From Chloroflexota bacterium (GTDB lineage: Bacteria > Chloroflexota > Ktedonobacteria > Ktedonobacterales > JADMIN01): 64,000 bases of DNA. Positions 1 through 8,731 of the stretch are shown one piece after another. A program made the position numbers and the translations under genes. Below the pieces are notes generated by a model, which saw only the letters and a program-made list of their open reading frames with translations, was not told the origin of the DNA and did not search any database. The number at the start of each line of letters is the position of its first letter. Position 1 is the stretch's first letter. The stretch spans positions 1-64,000 of the forward strand of contig JAJPKE010000039.1 of the NCBI GenBank assembly GCA_021323855.1, read 5' to 3'.

Positions 1-1392
1 GGGCAGTTTGGCGATGACAACCGGGCAGGCATCGAACGCACGCTGCATCGCATCAGCGCCATCCGCAACCGCCGTGGCGAGGTCATCGGCCTCACCTGCC
101 GCGTCGGACGCGCCGTGCGTGGCACGGTGGCGATGGTCCGCGATGTGATAGAACAGGGCAAATCGCTCTTGATTCTTGGCCGGCCAGGGGTGGGCAAGAC
201 AACATTGCTGCGCGAAGCTGCCCGCGTGCTGGCCGATGAGCTGGGCAAGCGGGTGGTGGTGGTGGACACCTCCAACGAGATTGCCGGCGATGGTGATGTG
301 CCCCATCCGGGCATTGGTCGTGCCCGCAGGATGCAGGTCGCCCGCCCTGCCGAGCAGCATCAGGTGATGATCGAGGCGGTGGAGAACCACATGCCGGAAG
401 TCATCGTCATTGATGAGATTGGTACCGAATTGGAGGCGCAGGCCGCCCGCACGATTGCCGAGCGAGGGGTGCAGTTGGTGGGGACGGCGCATGGGCGCAC
501 GCTGGACAATCTGCTCATCAACCCGACGCTCTCTGATCTGGTGGGTGGCATCCAGGCGGTGACCTTGGGAGATGAGGAGGCGCGGCGGCGCGGCACCCAG
601 AAGACGGTCTTGGAGCGCAAGGCCCCGCCCACCTTCGATGTCCTCGTCGAGCAGGAGGAACGGCACCTGATCGGCGTCCACATGGATGTCGCCATTGCCG
701 TGGATGGGTTGCTGCGTGGTGAATCGCCACAACGCGAGATGCGCGAGCGCCAGCCGGATGGCTCGATCCGCCGCTGGGTGGAGCGCGCGAGCCGCGCCGC
801 CCGCGCCGATAGCGTGGGTCTGCCCTCGCGCGAGGTGCCGGTGCAGCGTGAAGACTTGGCGCAGCGCCGTTCATCGCGCGGACCGGGGGCGAGCGTCATG
901 GCTGGCATGCGCCCAACATCTCCCTGGTGGGAGGAACGCCGTGGACGCGAGAATGGTGGAACGCCAGAAGAATCTGCCGGTGGGCGCTGGCTCGACCCTG
1001 AGTTGGCGCTGGGGGCGGCGCTCATGGAGCCAGAGGCGCAGATTGCGTCGTCCGCAACGACTCCGGAAGAATCGCAGCGCCGCCCCACCTTTCGCAAACG
1101 CAGCATCTATCCTATGGGAATCAATCGTGCCCGCCTCGAACAGGCGATCCGCGAGTTGCGGTTGCCTGTCGTCATCAGCCGTGATGAGCGCGACGCTGAT
1201 GCCATGCTCGTCCTCAAGAGCCTGTATCGTATGCAGCCGGAGCGCGTAGACTCGGCACAGCGAGCCGGTGTGCCTGTCTATGTGCTGCGCGGGTCCAGTA
1301 TCGAACGGCTGCGCGAGGCGCTGGCTGACCTCTTCCGCGCCGACATGGAGCAGGCGCACCAGCCAGCCGATAGCGCGTCACAGGACGACTGA
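1..1392 (+). CDS. SpoIIIAA/Ycf45-like AAA ATPase with C-terminal R3H-type region (5' partial)
   Basis: The frame is open from base 1, so the true start lies upstream; 463 residues are visible. An internal GTG at 115 would cut off part of the ATPase fold. A Walker A motif (GRPGVGKTT, codons from about 178) is followed by a Walker B-like VIVIDEIG and by HGRTLDNLLINPTLSDLVGG, which is typical of the SpoIIIAA/Ycf45 ATPase family. A variable Arg/Pro/Gly-rich linker leads to a C-terminal block (INRARLEQAIRELRLP onward) like the nucleic-acid-binding end of R3H-annotated Ycf45 homologues. The family is thought to bind nucleic acid with ATP; the substrate is unknown. It is a single gene on this strand, convergent with the next gene. 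No sporulation genes surround it, so a sporulation role should not be assumed. Confidence 0.8.
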   Translation, partial: GQFGDDNRAGIERTLHRISAIRNRRGEVIGLTCRVGRAVRGTVAMVRDVIEQGKSLLILGRPGVGKTTLLREAARVLADELGKRVVVVDTSNEIAGDGDVPHPGIGRARRMQVARPAEQHQVMIEAVENHMPEVIVIDEIGTELEAQAARTIAERGVQLVGTAHGRTLDNLLINPTLSDLVGGIQAVTLGDEEARRRGTQKTVLERKAPPTFDVLVEQEERHLIGVHMDVAIAVDGLLRGESPQREMRERQPDGSIRRWVERASRAARADSVGLPSREVPVQREDLAQRRSSRGPGASVMAGMRPTSPWWEERRGRENGGTPEESAGGRWLDPELALGAALMEPEAQIASSATTPEESQRRPTFRKRSIYPMGINRARLEQAIRELRLPVVISRDERDADAMLVLKSLYRMQPERVDSAQRAGVPVYVLRGSSIERLREALADLFRADMEQAHQPADSASQDD

Positions 1393-1430
1393 TGGAGAGG
1401 TGCATATATGGATAGGGGATTTGTCGCCGG

Positions 1431-3407
1431 TCATGCAGTCAATAGCTGTCCGGCGACCGAGCAAACATGTTCGGTAATGTCCCACCCTGTCGTCAGGTCG
1501 CCCTCATCCTGGGTATAGACGGCGATGATATAGGTTTCGTGTCCCACCGTCACAATGCCGGAGGTATTCATCACCCAGAGATAGTTGGGCGCCTGCACCC
1601 AGCCGTCTTTCATGGCAACGGTTGCTCCATTGGGGGAGGATGTCCCAACGCCCTCTTGCTCATCTGATTCGATGTTCTCCATCAGGTTGAGTGCCAGACT
1701 GCGATCCGTTGCCGTCAGGATTTTGCCATCATGGAGCAGTGTGAGCAGTTGCACCATCGAGAGCGGCGAAATCGTGCTATAGCCCCAGTCCACCGGATCG
1801 GTGGAGGTGAAGTTGCCGATGTTGAGCGACCGCATGAACGCAGTGAGCGCCGGTGCGCCGCCGATCTCATCGAAGAGCGCCTGCGCTGAGTCGTTGTTGG
1901 AGTTCTCGATCATTGTCGTCAACAGATACAGTTCTTCGTCGTCCGGCTCACGGCCCTGCTGCTCTGTCATTGTCAGGAAGGCAAGCATGATGGGTACCTT
2001 CGCTGAGCTTGCCATGTAAAATTGCTGAGGCACGTTGTAGAGATAATAGGTGTTGCGCGTCTCATCGAAGATGGCCGCGCTCACATGATTTCCCCAACTC
2101 GCCAGATAGCGCGCAAGATCAGGGGAGAGTTGATCGAAGGAGTACCAGATGGGGCTGTGCGAGGCTGGCGCGGTGATGGTGGTCGCGCTGGCTGAAACCC
2201 AGCCGACGCCCGATGTATGCGCGGTGTTCCAACTGACCTCATACCACAGCGTCCCCTGCACCCACTGATAGAGACCATCCAGCGTCAATGGAGCGTTCAG
2301 CCCGATATGCACCAAGGGCGAACCCATCGCCGGCGCGGGCAACACCGCCGTATTCGCCCAGGGATCGATCCCCCAGATCGTCATGTTGAGCGGTATTTGC
2401 GGTTCTGGCGCGTTCAGCGTCTCCAAGTAGGCAAGGCCGGTCGCCAGCCGGGTAATCGCCGGCTGGCCGTTGCTATCCAGTGTATTCTGGTCCACCAGCA
2501 GCGCCGTGTGGGCAAAGACCTGTACAACCATTTGATGCGTAGAACCATCGCTCCCGGTCATGGTGAATGAATGTGCCTCGCTCAGCGGGAGGCCGATGTC
2601 AGTTCTCCATCCGTCTGGCGTAATATCCGGGCGCGTGATATAGCTCCAGATGGCGCTCGGAATGATATGGCCCACTGCCACCGAACCCAGCGTGCCCTCC
2701 GCAATGAACACCCCGCCATCTTGCTGCGTGGCGCTGCTGTGCGGCGCTGGCCGTTGCCCGTTTCCTGGCGAGGCGACCAGCGTATCGGCGCCGATATCCG
2801 CGCGCAGATTACCATAGTTCAGGCCGCTGCTCGCATTGCCGATGGTCGCCTTGCTGCCATCCATCAGCAGCGCATAGAGTAAGGGAAGCTGAATGATGCC
2901 AGTGGCGGTGTTGCGCTGACCATCGCTGAAAAGCGGCTGTGTCAGGTCACCGAAGCGCGTGGCATCCCATTGCTGTGGCGTCGTGTTCGCTGGCAGCAGC
3001 AACGCCCCCGATGTGAAGAACTGCACCACACCCTGCGGTAGCCGGTACGCCGGAGTCAGTGGCGCGCCAAGCGTAGTGGCGCCTGCAACAGCATGATAAT
3101 AGCCCGTGAACAGCGGATCAACCGCCGGAGGATTGGCGGCTGCCAGCGAAAAATCGAAGCTGGCGGGCGTTTCGCGCCGCGAGGCGCTGATCTGGGCAAG
3201 GGCGGCTGGCAGCGATGATTGCAAGGTGACAGCAGACAACTTTTGCGTCTTGCGCGCCTGCGCCAATCTGATAAAGCTGGCCAGCAGCATCAGGCAGAGG
3301 ACGGCCCCAGTCATCAGCAGAAGGGTGCGCGAACGAGGGCGTTTGGGGGGGTGGATCTTCTCCAGCGGGGAGGTTCCAACCGTTTCCGAACGAGGGGATA
3401 CTGACAT
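1431..3407 (-). CDS. Membrane-anchored serine hydrolase of the class A beta-lactamase fold
   Basis: The 658-residue protein has a basic cytoplasmic N-terminus and one membrane segment (about residues 28-48), so the rest is probably outside the cell. Residues about 100-130 (LGAPLTPAY, then GVVQFFTSGALLL) resemble LGFP-type cell-wall repeats. The C-terminal 230 residues look like a class A beta-lactamase fold: SSAK at 467-470 gives the Ser-x-x-Lys nucleophile motif, NSNND gives the SDN-like element, and KDGW stands where KTG is expected. The family includes beta-lactamases and related cell-wall or housekeeping hydrolases. The long N-terminal part and the KDG in place of KTG argue for a wall-linked hydrolase over a resistance enzyme, but substrate cannot be read from sequence. 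It is a lone gene with a 0.5 kb upstream spacer. Confidence 0.75.
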   Translation of the reverse strand: MSVSPRSETVGTSPLEKIHPPKRPRSRTLLLMTGAVLCLMLLASFIRLAQARKTQKLSAVTLQSSLPAALAQISASRRETPASFDFSLAAANPPAVDPLFTGYYHAVAGATTLGAPLTPAYRLPQGVVQFFTSGALLLPANTTPQQWDATRFGDLTQPLFSDGQRNTATGIIQLPLLYALLMDGSKATIGNASSGLNYGNLRADIGADTLVASPGNGQRPAPHSSATQQDGGVFIAEGTLGSVAVGHIIPSAIWSYITRPDITPDGWRTDIGLPLSEAHSFTMTGSDGSTHQMVVQVFAHTALLVDQNTLDSNGQPAITRLATGLAYLETLNAPEPQIPLNMTIWGIDPWANTAVLPAPAMGSPLVHIGLNAPLTLDGLYQWVQGTLWYEVSWNTAHTSGVGWVSASATTITAPASHSPIWYSFDQLSPDLARYLASWGNHVSAAIFDETRNTYYLYNVPQQFYMASSAKVPIMLAFLTMTEQQGREPDDEELYLLTTMIENSNNDSAQALFDEIGGAPALTAFMRSLNIGNFTSTDPVDWGYSTISPLSMVQLLTLLHDGKILTATDRSLALNLMENIESDEQEGVGTSSPNGATVAMKDGWVQAPNYLWVMNTSGIVTVGHETYIIAVYTQDEGDLTTGWDITEHVCSVAGQLLTA

Positions 3408-3895
3408 GCGCTACTTCCTCCACCTCTGCATCTACATCTAAGGGTACATCTGCTGGAGCATTATCGCCTGATACCTGACATATAACCAGCCGATCACCTG
3501 CGAAGCTGGCGCCTGAGCTATCGCCATCTGTGCGCAGGACTCTGCAGCGAGTACCTAACTGTTACCCTATAGCAACCTACATGCCAGCAGCCCCTAACCA
3601 CGTGTCTTATTGGACCCAATTGGACTGTACTCGCCGTTTCTTTACATTCGCTAAGAAAATTTGCTGGTTGGAGGTTCTGCGCCTTTTCTTTACATTCTCA
3701 TGACTATTCGCTGAGAAACCCCGCCAGTAGATTCAGTAATTTTGTCTAGGGAGCGTCATAGGCGGCGCATGATACAACTGTAGATGGCGGCGTACCGTAA
3801 CCGTTATATCCAATAGAGCGTCAGGCGCATCAGGCGCATCAGGCGCATCAGGCATATCAAACCATCAGGCAGGCGTGGCGCGAGAGGCGGGGACG
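3408..3895. other. Intergenic spacer with divergent promoters and short repeats
   Basis: No convincing gene. It must hold the promoters of the divergent hydrolase and TerC genes. Two imperfect direct copies of a 'tttctttacattc...cgct(a/g)agaaa' segment lie at about 3639-3660 and 3686-3717. A 9-bp tandem repeat (tcaggcgca) sits at 3821-3856, just before terC. Confidence 0.5.
3821..3856. repeat. 9-bp tandem repeat, about 4 copies
   Basis: Three exact copies of tcaggcgca are followed by a degenerate fourth (tcaggcata). It lies 40 bases before the chosen terC start, in the expected 5' untranslated region, and could vary by slippage. Confidence 0.85.
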
Positions 3896-4762
3896 ATGGA
3901 CTATCACATTTTGCTGGCGGCAGGTGGAATCGCCCTGATTGATATCGTGCTGAGCGGCGACAATGCGCTGGTGATTGGAGCGGCGGCGAGCCGGCTGCCA
4001 CGTCGCCAACGCTCCTTTGCGATTATCTGGGGCGGCGTTGGCGCTGTCGTGCTGCGGTTGGGACTCTCAGCGGTGGCGACGGAACTGCTTCAAATCGCGT
4101 TGCTGCAATTAATTGGCGGCGTTATCATCTTCGCTGTTGCCATGCGGCTCTTGCTGCCACAGCACGAGAACGCCGCCAGCCATCGCGCCCATGATCGGCT
4201 GCTTCCCGCTATCTTCACCATCCTGATTGCCGATGTCACGATGAGCCTGGATAACATCCTGGCGATAGGGGCGCTGGCCAATGGCCATATTCCCCTGCTG
4301 GTCATCGGACTGGCGTTTAGTATGTTGCTGCTCTTTATCGCCAGCGCCCTTATTGCCCGTCTGATGGAGCGAATGGCATGGCTGATTGATGTCGCGTCTA
4401 TCATTCTGGCGTGGACGGCGGCCAACCTTGTCCTGGGCGACCCCACCTTTACGAAGCGCATCTCACTCACGGAGAATCAGCAGACGGCGGTGCATTTGGG
4501 CTTCGTTGCGCTGATTATTCTGATAGACCTGCTGATTCGCGCAGTGCATGCGCGCCCATCACATCGCATTCCAGTGCTGGCAACGGGATCCATTAGCAGT
4601 GAGCGTGAAAGCAGCCGCCATCATCACGAGCAGAACGGCCACCACATGCCCTCAGCCGTTCCGGTTGCGCATACCACTTCAGTTCCTCCCGCAACGTCAG
4701 CAACATCAACAGCGCCAACCGCTCCTTCAGATGCGCTCCCTCCCGCCGGGCAACGCTCGTGA
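3896..4762 (+). CDS. TerC family integral membrane protein (YjbE-like)
   Basis: The ATG at 3896 follows a purine-rich gagaggcgggg stretch and begins directly at the first membrane helix; a GTG at 3875 would add seven residues. The protein is 288 residues with about seven hydrophobic segments. Two family signatures are clear: LSGDNALVIG near residue 20 and MSLDNILAIGA near residue 117, the paired acidic membrane motifs that probably bind metal. TerC/YjbE proteins are linked to metal (Mn) efflux or metalation of exported enzymes and to tellurite resistance. The last 70 residues after the final helix are His/Ser/Pro/Thr-rich (SRHHHEQNGHH), a possible metal-binding cytoplasmic tail. Convergent with the MarR gene that follows. 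Confidence 0.85.
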   Translation: MDYHILLAAGGIALIDIVLSGDNALVIGAAASRLPRRQRSFAIIWGGVGAVVLRLGLSAVATELLQIALLQLIGGVIIFAVAMRLLLPQHENAASHRAHDRLLPAIFTILIADVTMSLDNILAIGALANGHIPLLVIGLAFSMLLLFIASALIARLMERMAWLIDVASIILAWTAANLVLGDPTFTKRISLTENQQTAVHLGFVALIILIDLLIRAVHARPSHRIPVLATGSISSERESSRHHHEQNGHHMPSAVPVAHTTSVPPATSATSTAPTAPSDALPPAGQRS

Positions 4763-4770
4763 TTGGCCTA

Positions 4771-5319
4771 TCATAAGGGATGCTCTGCGTCGCCGCTCTC
4801 GTCGTCGCGTTCGTTGCCACTTTCATAGAGTGTCCTGAGCGTCTCGTTGAGCGCCGCTCGTTCGTGGCGCAGCGCGTTCGCCATCTGCGCCAGTTGCGCC
4901 TCTCCCTCTGCGGTGAGTTGCACGCGGACGACGCGCCGGTCCTGGCGTTCCTCGTCCACCTGGCGGGTAATCCACCCCCGGCGTTCTGCGCGGTGCAGTA
5001 GCCCAATAACGGCGTTATGGCGTATTTGCAGCCGTTCGGCAATTTCTGTGATATTCGCCCAGTCGCGCCCTGGGAATCCTTTAATGGAGAGAAGTAATTG
5101 ATACTGCTGCGGCGGAATCCCCAATTCATGCGCCTCTAATTCGGTGATGCGCAAAAATTGCCGTAGCGCAGCGCGTGCGCCCGCCAGCCGCATATAGTCT
5201 ATCTTGGTCAATCGCTGCTCATCCAGCAGTGGGTCGCTGTCGCGCTGTGTCGAGTCATGTGTCGAGCTATGTGTTGCGTGTTGTGTTGTCCGCTGGTTTG
5301 CATCTGTCCTGGTTGCCAT
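4771..5319 (-). CDS. MarR family transcriptional regulator
   Basis: The 182-residue protein holds a winged helix-turn-helix of MarR type: the segment NITEIAERLQIRHNAVIGLL is the recognition part and DRRVVRVQLTAEGEAQLAQM is the wing and following helix. MarR proteins are dimeric repressors or activators that often respond to small phenolic or oxidant ligands. The N-terminal 40 residues are Thr/His/Ser-rich and unstructured. The start is uncertain: an in-frame GTG at 5349 also exists; the ATG at 5319 is preferred, with an AGGAG 14 bases upstream. The stop lies 8 bases from the convergent terC stop. The target is not evident. Confidence 0.85.
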   Translation of the reverse strand: MATRTDANQRTTQHATHSSTHDSTQRDSDPLLDEQRLTKIDYMRLAGARAALRQFLRITELEAHELGIPPQQYQLLLSIKGFPGRDWANITEIAERLQIRHNAVIGLLHRAERRGWITRQVDEERQDRRVVRVQLTAEGEAQLAQMANALRHERAALNETLRTLYESGNERDDESGDAEHPL

Positions 5320-5500
5320 AACCTTCGTGTCTACTCCTATCCCCCGCACCGCCGTTTGCTCGTGATGCTCACCTACGACCTCGTCGTATGCTCAGTATGT
5401 TCAGTATGTTCATGTCTACCTGCTTCGATATACGGCTCTGGGTTATATCGTACCCGTTGCGCCACCTTCCATCAACGGGAAGCACAGCAGTATTTATGCT

Positions 5501-5542
5501 GAGGGGCGGACTCCGTAGATCATTCGCGGAGTCCGCTCCCTC
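5501..5542 (-). terminator. Long GC-rich hairpin 3' of the 5561-6121 gene
   Basis: GAGGGGCGGACTCCG pairs with CGGAGTCCGCTCCCTC across an 11-base loop with one bulge. It lies 19 bases past the stop of the minus-strand gene. No strong U-run follows, so it may stabilise the 3' end or terminate weakly. Confidence 0.6.
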
Positions 5543-5560
5543 GTTGATGCCCTCTTTCGC

Positions 5561-6121
5561 CTAGACCAGCCGCAACACTTCGATCTCCGGCGGGAAGCGC
5601 ATTTCCTCGACATTGCCCGCCCAGAAGAGACGTTTCATCAGTTCGCCTGCGGCAAAGAGCAGGTGTTGCTGCGCGGTGTCGCGCATATCTTCATACGCGC
5701 CGGAGCCTTTGTGTACGCGCGTGCTGACGAACCACTCATGCAGCGGCGTGGCCAGCGCGGCACGCACCAGATAGCAGCGCATCTTGAGGTAGCCGTCGTC
5801 ATCCGGCAGATAGATGCGCAGATGTGGCAGGCCGTTGCTGAGGTCCAGCCGGTAAAAGACGCCGTAGTGTTCGCGTGAGGTCTGGAAGAGCGACACTTCT
5901 GATGGTCCATCCAGCGGTAGCTCCTCCATCGCGGCGCCGTCCATCTCCTGGGATGCGCGATGCCCGTAGCTGTAGCGGGTCGGCTCCTCGCCGCGTGTAG
6001 AAGAGGGAGCAGTGCGCGGCGGTGTCTCTGGCTGAATTGCAGCGCCCTGCCCACCGGAAGGTTCTTCGAGGACGACGCCCAGATGCGCCAGGAGTTCTGC
6101 CAGTTGATCGTCGAGAGACAT
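5561..6121 (-). CDS. Hypothetical protein, 186 aa
   Basis: Not recognised. It is soluble, with no signal or membrane segment. The N-terminal 75 residues are acidic and Pro/Ser-rich; the C-terminal 110 residues look folded, with alternating strands (HYGVFYRLDLSNGLPHLRIY) and a helix around QQHLLFAAGELMKRLFW. The strand-rich layout with an early helix recalls small YbjN or secretion-chaperone-like folds, but this is only a resemblance. It is a single gene followed by a strong hairpin. Confidence 0.6.
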   Translation of the reverse strand: MSLDDQLAELLAHLGVVLEEPSGGQGAAIQPETPPRTAPSSTRGEEPTRYSYGHRASQEMDGAAMEELPLDGPSEVSLFQTSREHYGVFYRLDLSNGLPHLRIYLPDDDGYLKMRCYLVRAALATPLHEWFVSTRVHKGSGAYEDMRDTAQQHLLFAAGELMKRLFWAGNVEEMRFPPEIEVLRLV

Positions 6122-6284
6122 CGTGTTGATCCTTTCCGCCGTGCCGGTTCGGCCCGATGTATGCCTGTCTGTATCTATCGCTAAGATCGCTATGATGGTG
6201 ATGCTAGTGTTGCCTGTCTCATCATCTTGGTCGGATGTTCTATCCTATCATTCTTGCGCTGGTGGATCACAGCGGTAATGGGTG

Positions 6285-6330
6285 GCCCCCACCCCCAGCC
6301 CCTCCCCCGTGCGCGGGAGAGGGGAGCCGC
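6285..6330. repeat. Family A C-rich palindromic repeat, copy 1
   Basis: Pattern cccccaccccc-agcccctccccc-gtgcgcggg-agagggg. The cctcccccgtgcgcgggagagg core folds into a hairpin. Near-identical copies occur at 42519, 43851, 50311 and 51641 (some inverted), all intergenic. Confidence 0.9.
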
Positions 6331-6381
6331 AGTGGGGCTATTCGATAGTCCGGGAATGCTTTCTGCAACACGAAGGGAGTG

Positions 6382-6400
6382 CTATACTCGCCGTGTATAG
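6382..6400. promoter_or_regulatory. Inverted repeat CTATAC-N7-GTATAG
   Basis: Perfect 6-bp arms, 79 bases before the chosen ATG at 6479, next to TATAAC-like bases. It may be an operator or a -10 region. No regulator can be assigned. Confidence 0.3.
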
Positions 6401-6478
6401 TTTGTATAACACGGCTGAGCTTGTGAGCGAGTGGGCTTGTGGCGTAGCGGTCTACGGCCTACCGTCCAGGTAGTGCTG

Positions 6479-6925
6479 ATGAGTTTTGGGATTGATTCTG
6501 AAGTGGTAGAGGGTAGCTGGGTGAGCGAGGGTTGGGTTGATCGCGTGGGAAGGGTTGTCACCTTCACCAAAAGCGTCTCGGAGGCGGACATGGCGTTGTT
6601 CGCGCTCATCACCCGCGAGGATACCGACATTCCAGAGGAGCCGACACCGCCGGTTCGCCAGCCCCGCCAACCAGCGTCGCTCGCGCTGCTGGCCTCCTTG
6701 CTGATGGCTGCCGCCGCTCGCCATCTGGAGACGCCGGCCCGCGCGCCCTTCACCGCGCAACGCCTCGACTTCTTCGCGCCGCCGCAGACTGATGACACCC
6801 TCACGATTCGCGCCGAACTCGTTACCTACGACGCAGCAGCGGACACCATCACCATCACCCTCACCTGCCAGAACCAGGAGCAGCGACCACTGGCGCAGGG
6901 TGAGTGTACCCTGCGCGTGGGGTAG
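6479..6925 (+). CDS. MaoC-like hotdog-fold protein
   Basis: 148 residues from the ATG at 6479; an in-frame GTG at 6431 is possible but adds a non-conserved basic stretch. The segment FTKSVSEADMALFALITRE matches the start of MaoC/hotdog (R)-enoyl-CoA hydratase-like domains, where it is usually followed by an Asp-x-x-x-x-His active site. Here the expected residues read REDTDIPEEP, so the catalytic His is absent and hydratase activity is doubtful. The C-terminal half (RLDFFAPPQTDDTLTIRAEL) is the usual hotdog strand layout. It may be a thioester-binding or degenerate dehydratase. No lipid genes lie nearby. Confidence 0.65.
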   Translation: MSFGIDSEVVEGSWVSEGWVDRVGRVVTFTKSVSEADMALFALITREDTDIPEEPTPPVRQPRQPASLALLASLLMAAAARHLETPARAPFTAQRLDFFAPPQTDDTLTIRAELVTYDAAADTITITLTCQNQEQRPLAQGECTLRVG

Positions 6926-6926
6926 T

Positions 6927-6967
6927 CCTCACCCCCGGCCCCTCTCCCCGCAGGGAGAGGGGAGACT
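6927..6967. repeat. Family A-related C-rich hairpin
   Basis: cctcacccccggcccctctcccc-gca-gggagaggggag forms a strong stem. It starts just after the hotdog gene stop and ends before the ftsZ stop, so it can act as a bidirectional terminator between these convergent genes. Confidence 0.8.
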
Positions 6968-6986
6968 GGGCGCAGGTCATTTGCCA

Positions 6987-8585
6987 TCAACGGCGGCCAA
7001 AGAGGCGGCGTTTGCGCTGGTGCTGCGAGTGTTCCGCGTCTTCCCCCGCCAGATATTCCTCTTGCGGCTCCTGCTGGCTCTGATGCCCCGCATGCTCTGG
7101 CCGTTGATGCTGGCCGGACGATTGCTCGCGCAACTCGCGGAGTTCGTGTGCGCGGCGTTGCGCCCGCAACTGTTCCAGGCGGCGTACACGCAGTTCCTCG
7201 TCGCTGGACCCTGGCATCGGCGGCAGGGGACGGTAGCGACCCCGGCGCTGGTCGGCGGGCGGCACCCCTGGCTGTCCCCAATCATCTTCTTCCAGGTCCT
7301 GGTCCCAGAACTCTTGCCGCTGTTCTGCTGGCGGAATCGGCGGCGCTGGCTGTGGTTGCGCCGCTCGCTGTTGTGCTGGCCGAGATGATTGAGGCGATTG
7401 AGGTGATTGAGATGGCTGGTCGTTGCGCACGACCCAGGGCGGACGCTGCTGTTCCGGCCATGCTGCCTGCGTAATTTGCGCTGGGCGGCGTTGTTCTCCT
7501 CGTCCGGTGGCGCGCGGAGCTGAAGGAAACTCTGGATGGATGACACGCGGCTCGAAGCCGGTCGCCACGACGGTCAGCTTGATAGCGCCGTCCAGCGAGG
7601 CATCGTGAACCGTGCCGAAGATGATGTTGGCGTCTGGATGCGCCGCGCCCTCGATAATGTCAGCAATCTGATGCACCTCCGCCATCGTCAGGTCGTCGCC
7701 GCCAGTGATATTGAAGATGACGTTGCGCGCCCCACGAATATCCACATCCAGCAGCGGGTTCGTCAGGGCGTCGTGCGCGGCCTGCTCAGCGCGCTGCTCG
7801 CCGCTGGCGCGGCTCATCGCCATCAGCGCCGAGCCGGTATCTGACATGACAGAGCGAATATCCGCAAAATCCAGATTGATGAGTCCGGGAATCGTAATCA
7901 GATCGCTGATGCCCTGGATGCCCTGGCGTAGCACATCGTCTGCGAGCCGGTATGCCTCGAACGCGCCGAGGTCACGCGAGCTCAACTCCATTAGCCGCTC
8001 ATTGGGCACCACGATCAGCGCATCCACCACCTCGCGCAGCGCCTCCACGCCATCGGCGGCGATCTGCTTGCGGCGGCGCTCGAAGGCGAAGGGCGTAGTG
8101 ACGATGGCGACGGTGAGCGCGCCCTCCTCGTGGGCCGCCTGCGCCACCAGCGGACTCGCGCCGGTGCCGGTGCCGCCGCCCATGCCAGCGGTAATGAAGA
8201 CCATGTTTGCCCCGCGCAACTGCTCGCGGATCGCATTGTAGCTCTCCTGCGCCGCTTGCTGCCCGATGGTAGGGTTGCCGCCCGCGCCGAGTCCGCGCGT
8301 CAGCGTTTCGCCCAGGCGCAGGCGTGCCGGTGTGCGCGCCTGTTCCAGCGCCTGCGCATCGGTATTCATCGCCACGAACTCGACGCCACTGACGCCCACC
8401 TGGATCATGTGGTTGATGGCGTTTGTGCCCGCGCCGCCGACGCCCACTGCGAGGATGCGCGCCGCGCTGCCATTTGCTGGCTGCGCTGCCGGGGGCGGTG
8501 CGCCGCGTAGATCGAGCGCCGGTTGTCGTTGCGTGTTCTCTGTGTTGTCGAGGTTGCCAGCGCTGTTTTGGTTGTCCTGGGTCAT
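6987..8585 (-). CDS. ftsZ: Cell division protein FtsZ
   Basis: FtsZ is the tubulin-like GTPase that forms the cytokinetic ring. The ATG at 8585 has a strong GAGGGAGG ribosome site; an upstream in-frame start at 8657 lacks one. Of 532 residues, the first 40 are a disordered Gln/Asn/Pro-rich extension. The GTPase core follows: GVGGAGTNAINHM, the tubulin signature GGGTGTG (136-142), and the T7 synergy loop NLDFADIRSVM. From about residue 365 there is a 165-residue Gln/Arg/Pro-rich linker ending in a basic RKRRLFGRR. I do not see the usual C-terminal peptide for FtsA/ZipA binding (such as DIPxFL). It is the second gene of an ftsA-ftsZ pair, 146 bases after ftsA. Confidence 0.95.
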   Translation of the reverse strand: MTQDNQNSAGNLDNTENTQRQPALDLRGAPPPAAQPANGSAARILAVGVGGAGTNAINHMIQVGVSGVEFVAMNTDAQALEQARTPARLRLGETLTRGLGAGGNPTIGQQAAQESYNAIREQLRGANMVFITAGMGGGTGTGASPLVAQAAHEEGALTVAIVTTPFAFERRRKQIAADGVEALREVVDALIVVPNERLMELSSRDLGAFEAYRLADDVLRQGIQGISDLITIPGLINLDFADIRSVMSDTGSALMAMSRASGEQRAEQAAHDALTNPLLDVDIRGARNVIFNITGGDDLTMAEVHQIADIIEGAAHPDANIIFGTVHDASLDGAIKLTVVATGFEPRVIHPEFPSAPRATGRGEQRRPAQITQAAWPEQQRPPWVVRNDQPSQSPQSPQSSRPAQQRAAQPQPAPPIPPAEQRQEFWDQDLEEDDWGQPGVPPADQRRGRYRPLPPMPGSSDEELRVRRLEQLRAQRRAHELRELREQSSGQHQRPEHAGHQSQQEPQEEYLAGEDAEHSQHQRKRRLFGRR

Positions 8586-8731
8586 CGTTCGTCCCGCCTC
8601 CCTCTGTGTCTTAGCTGATATAACGATTGGGATAGCGTCTCGTGCTTGCCGGCTCAATACTGGCGGCGTTCGCTCCGATTTCCTACGATCTCCTCTGTTG
8701 ATTCTCTTATCTTGTATGGTACTGATTTTCG

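Larger units (their letters stand above)
6122..6478. other. Intergenic spacer with a C-rich repeat and a possible operator
   Basis: No gene is supported. It contains a family A C-rich hairpin repeat (6285-6330), then CTATAC-7-GTATAG (6382-6400), a perfect inverted repeat that may be an operator or part of the promoter of the hotdog-fold gene. The remainder shows nothing clear. Confidence 0.5.

Noticed and set aside
360..1106. Long open frame on the minus strand inside the ATPase gene
   Set aside because: It lies fully antisense to a gene with clear ATPase motifs, has no ribosome site and is Arg/Ser-biased as expected for a high-G+C shadow.
3821..3856. CRISPR-like array
   Set aside because: Tandem units are 9 bp with no spacers; the same is true of 27318-27347 (10 bp) and 59411-59442 (8 bp).
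6420..6480. tRNA-like stretch before the hotdog-fold gene
   Set aside because: No cloverleaf, T-loop or anticodon stem can be drawn; it is only a G/T-rich stretch.
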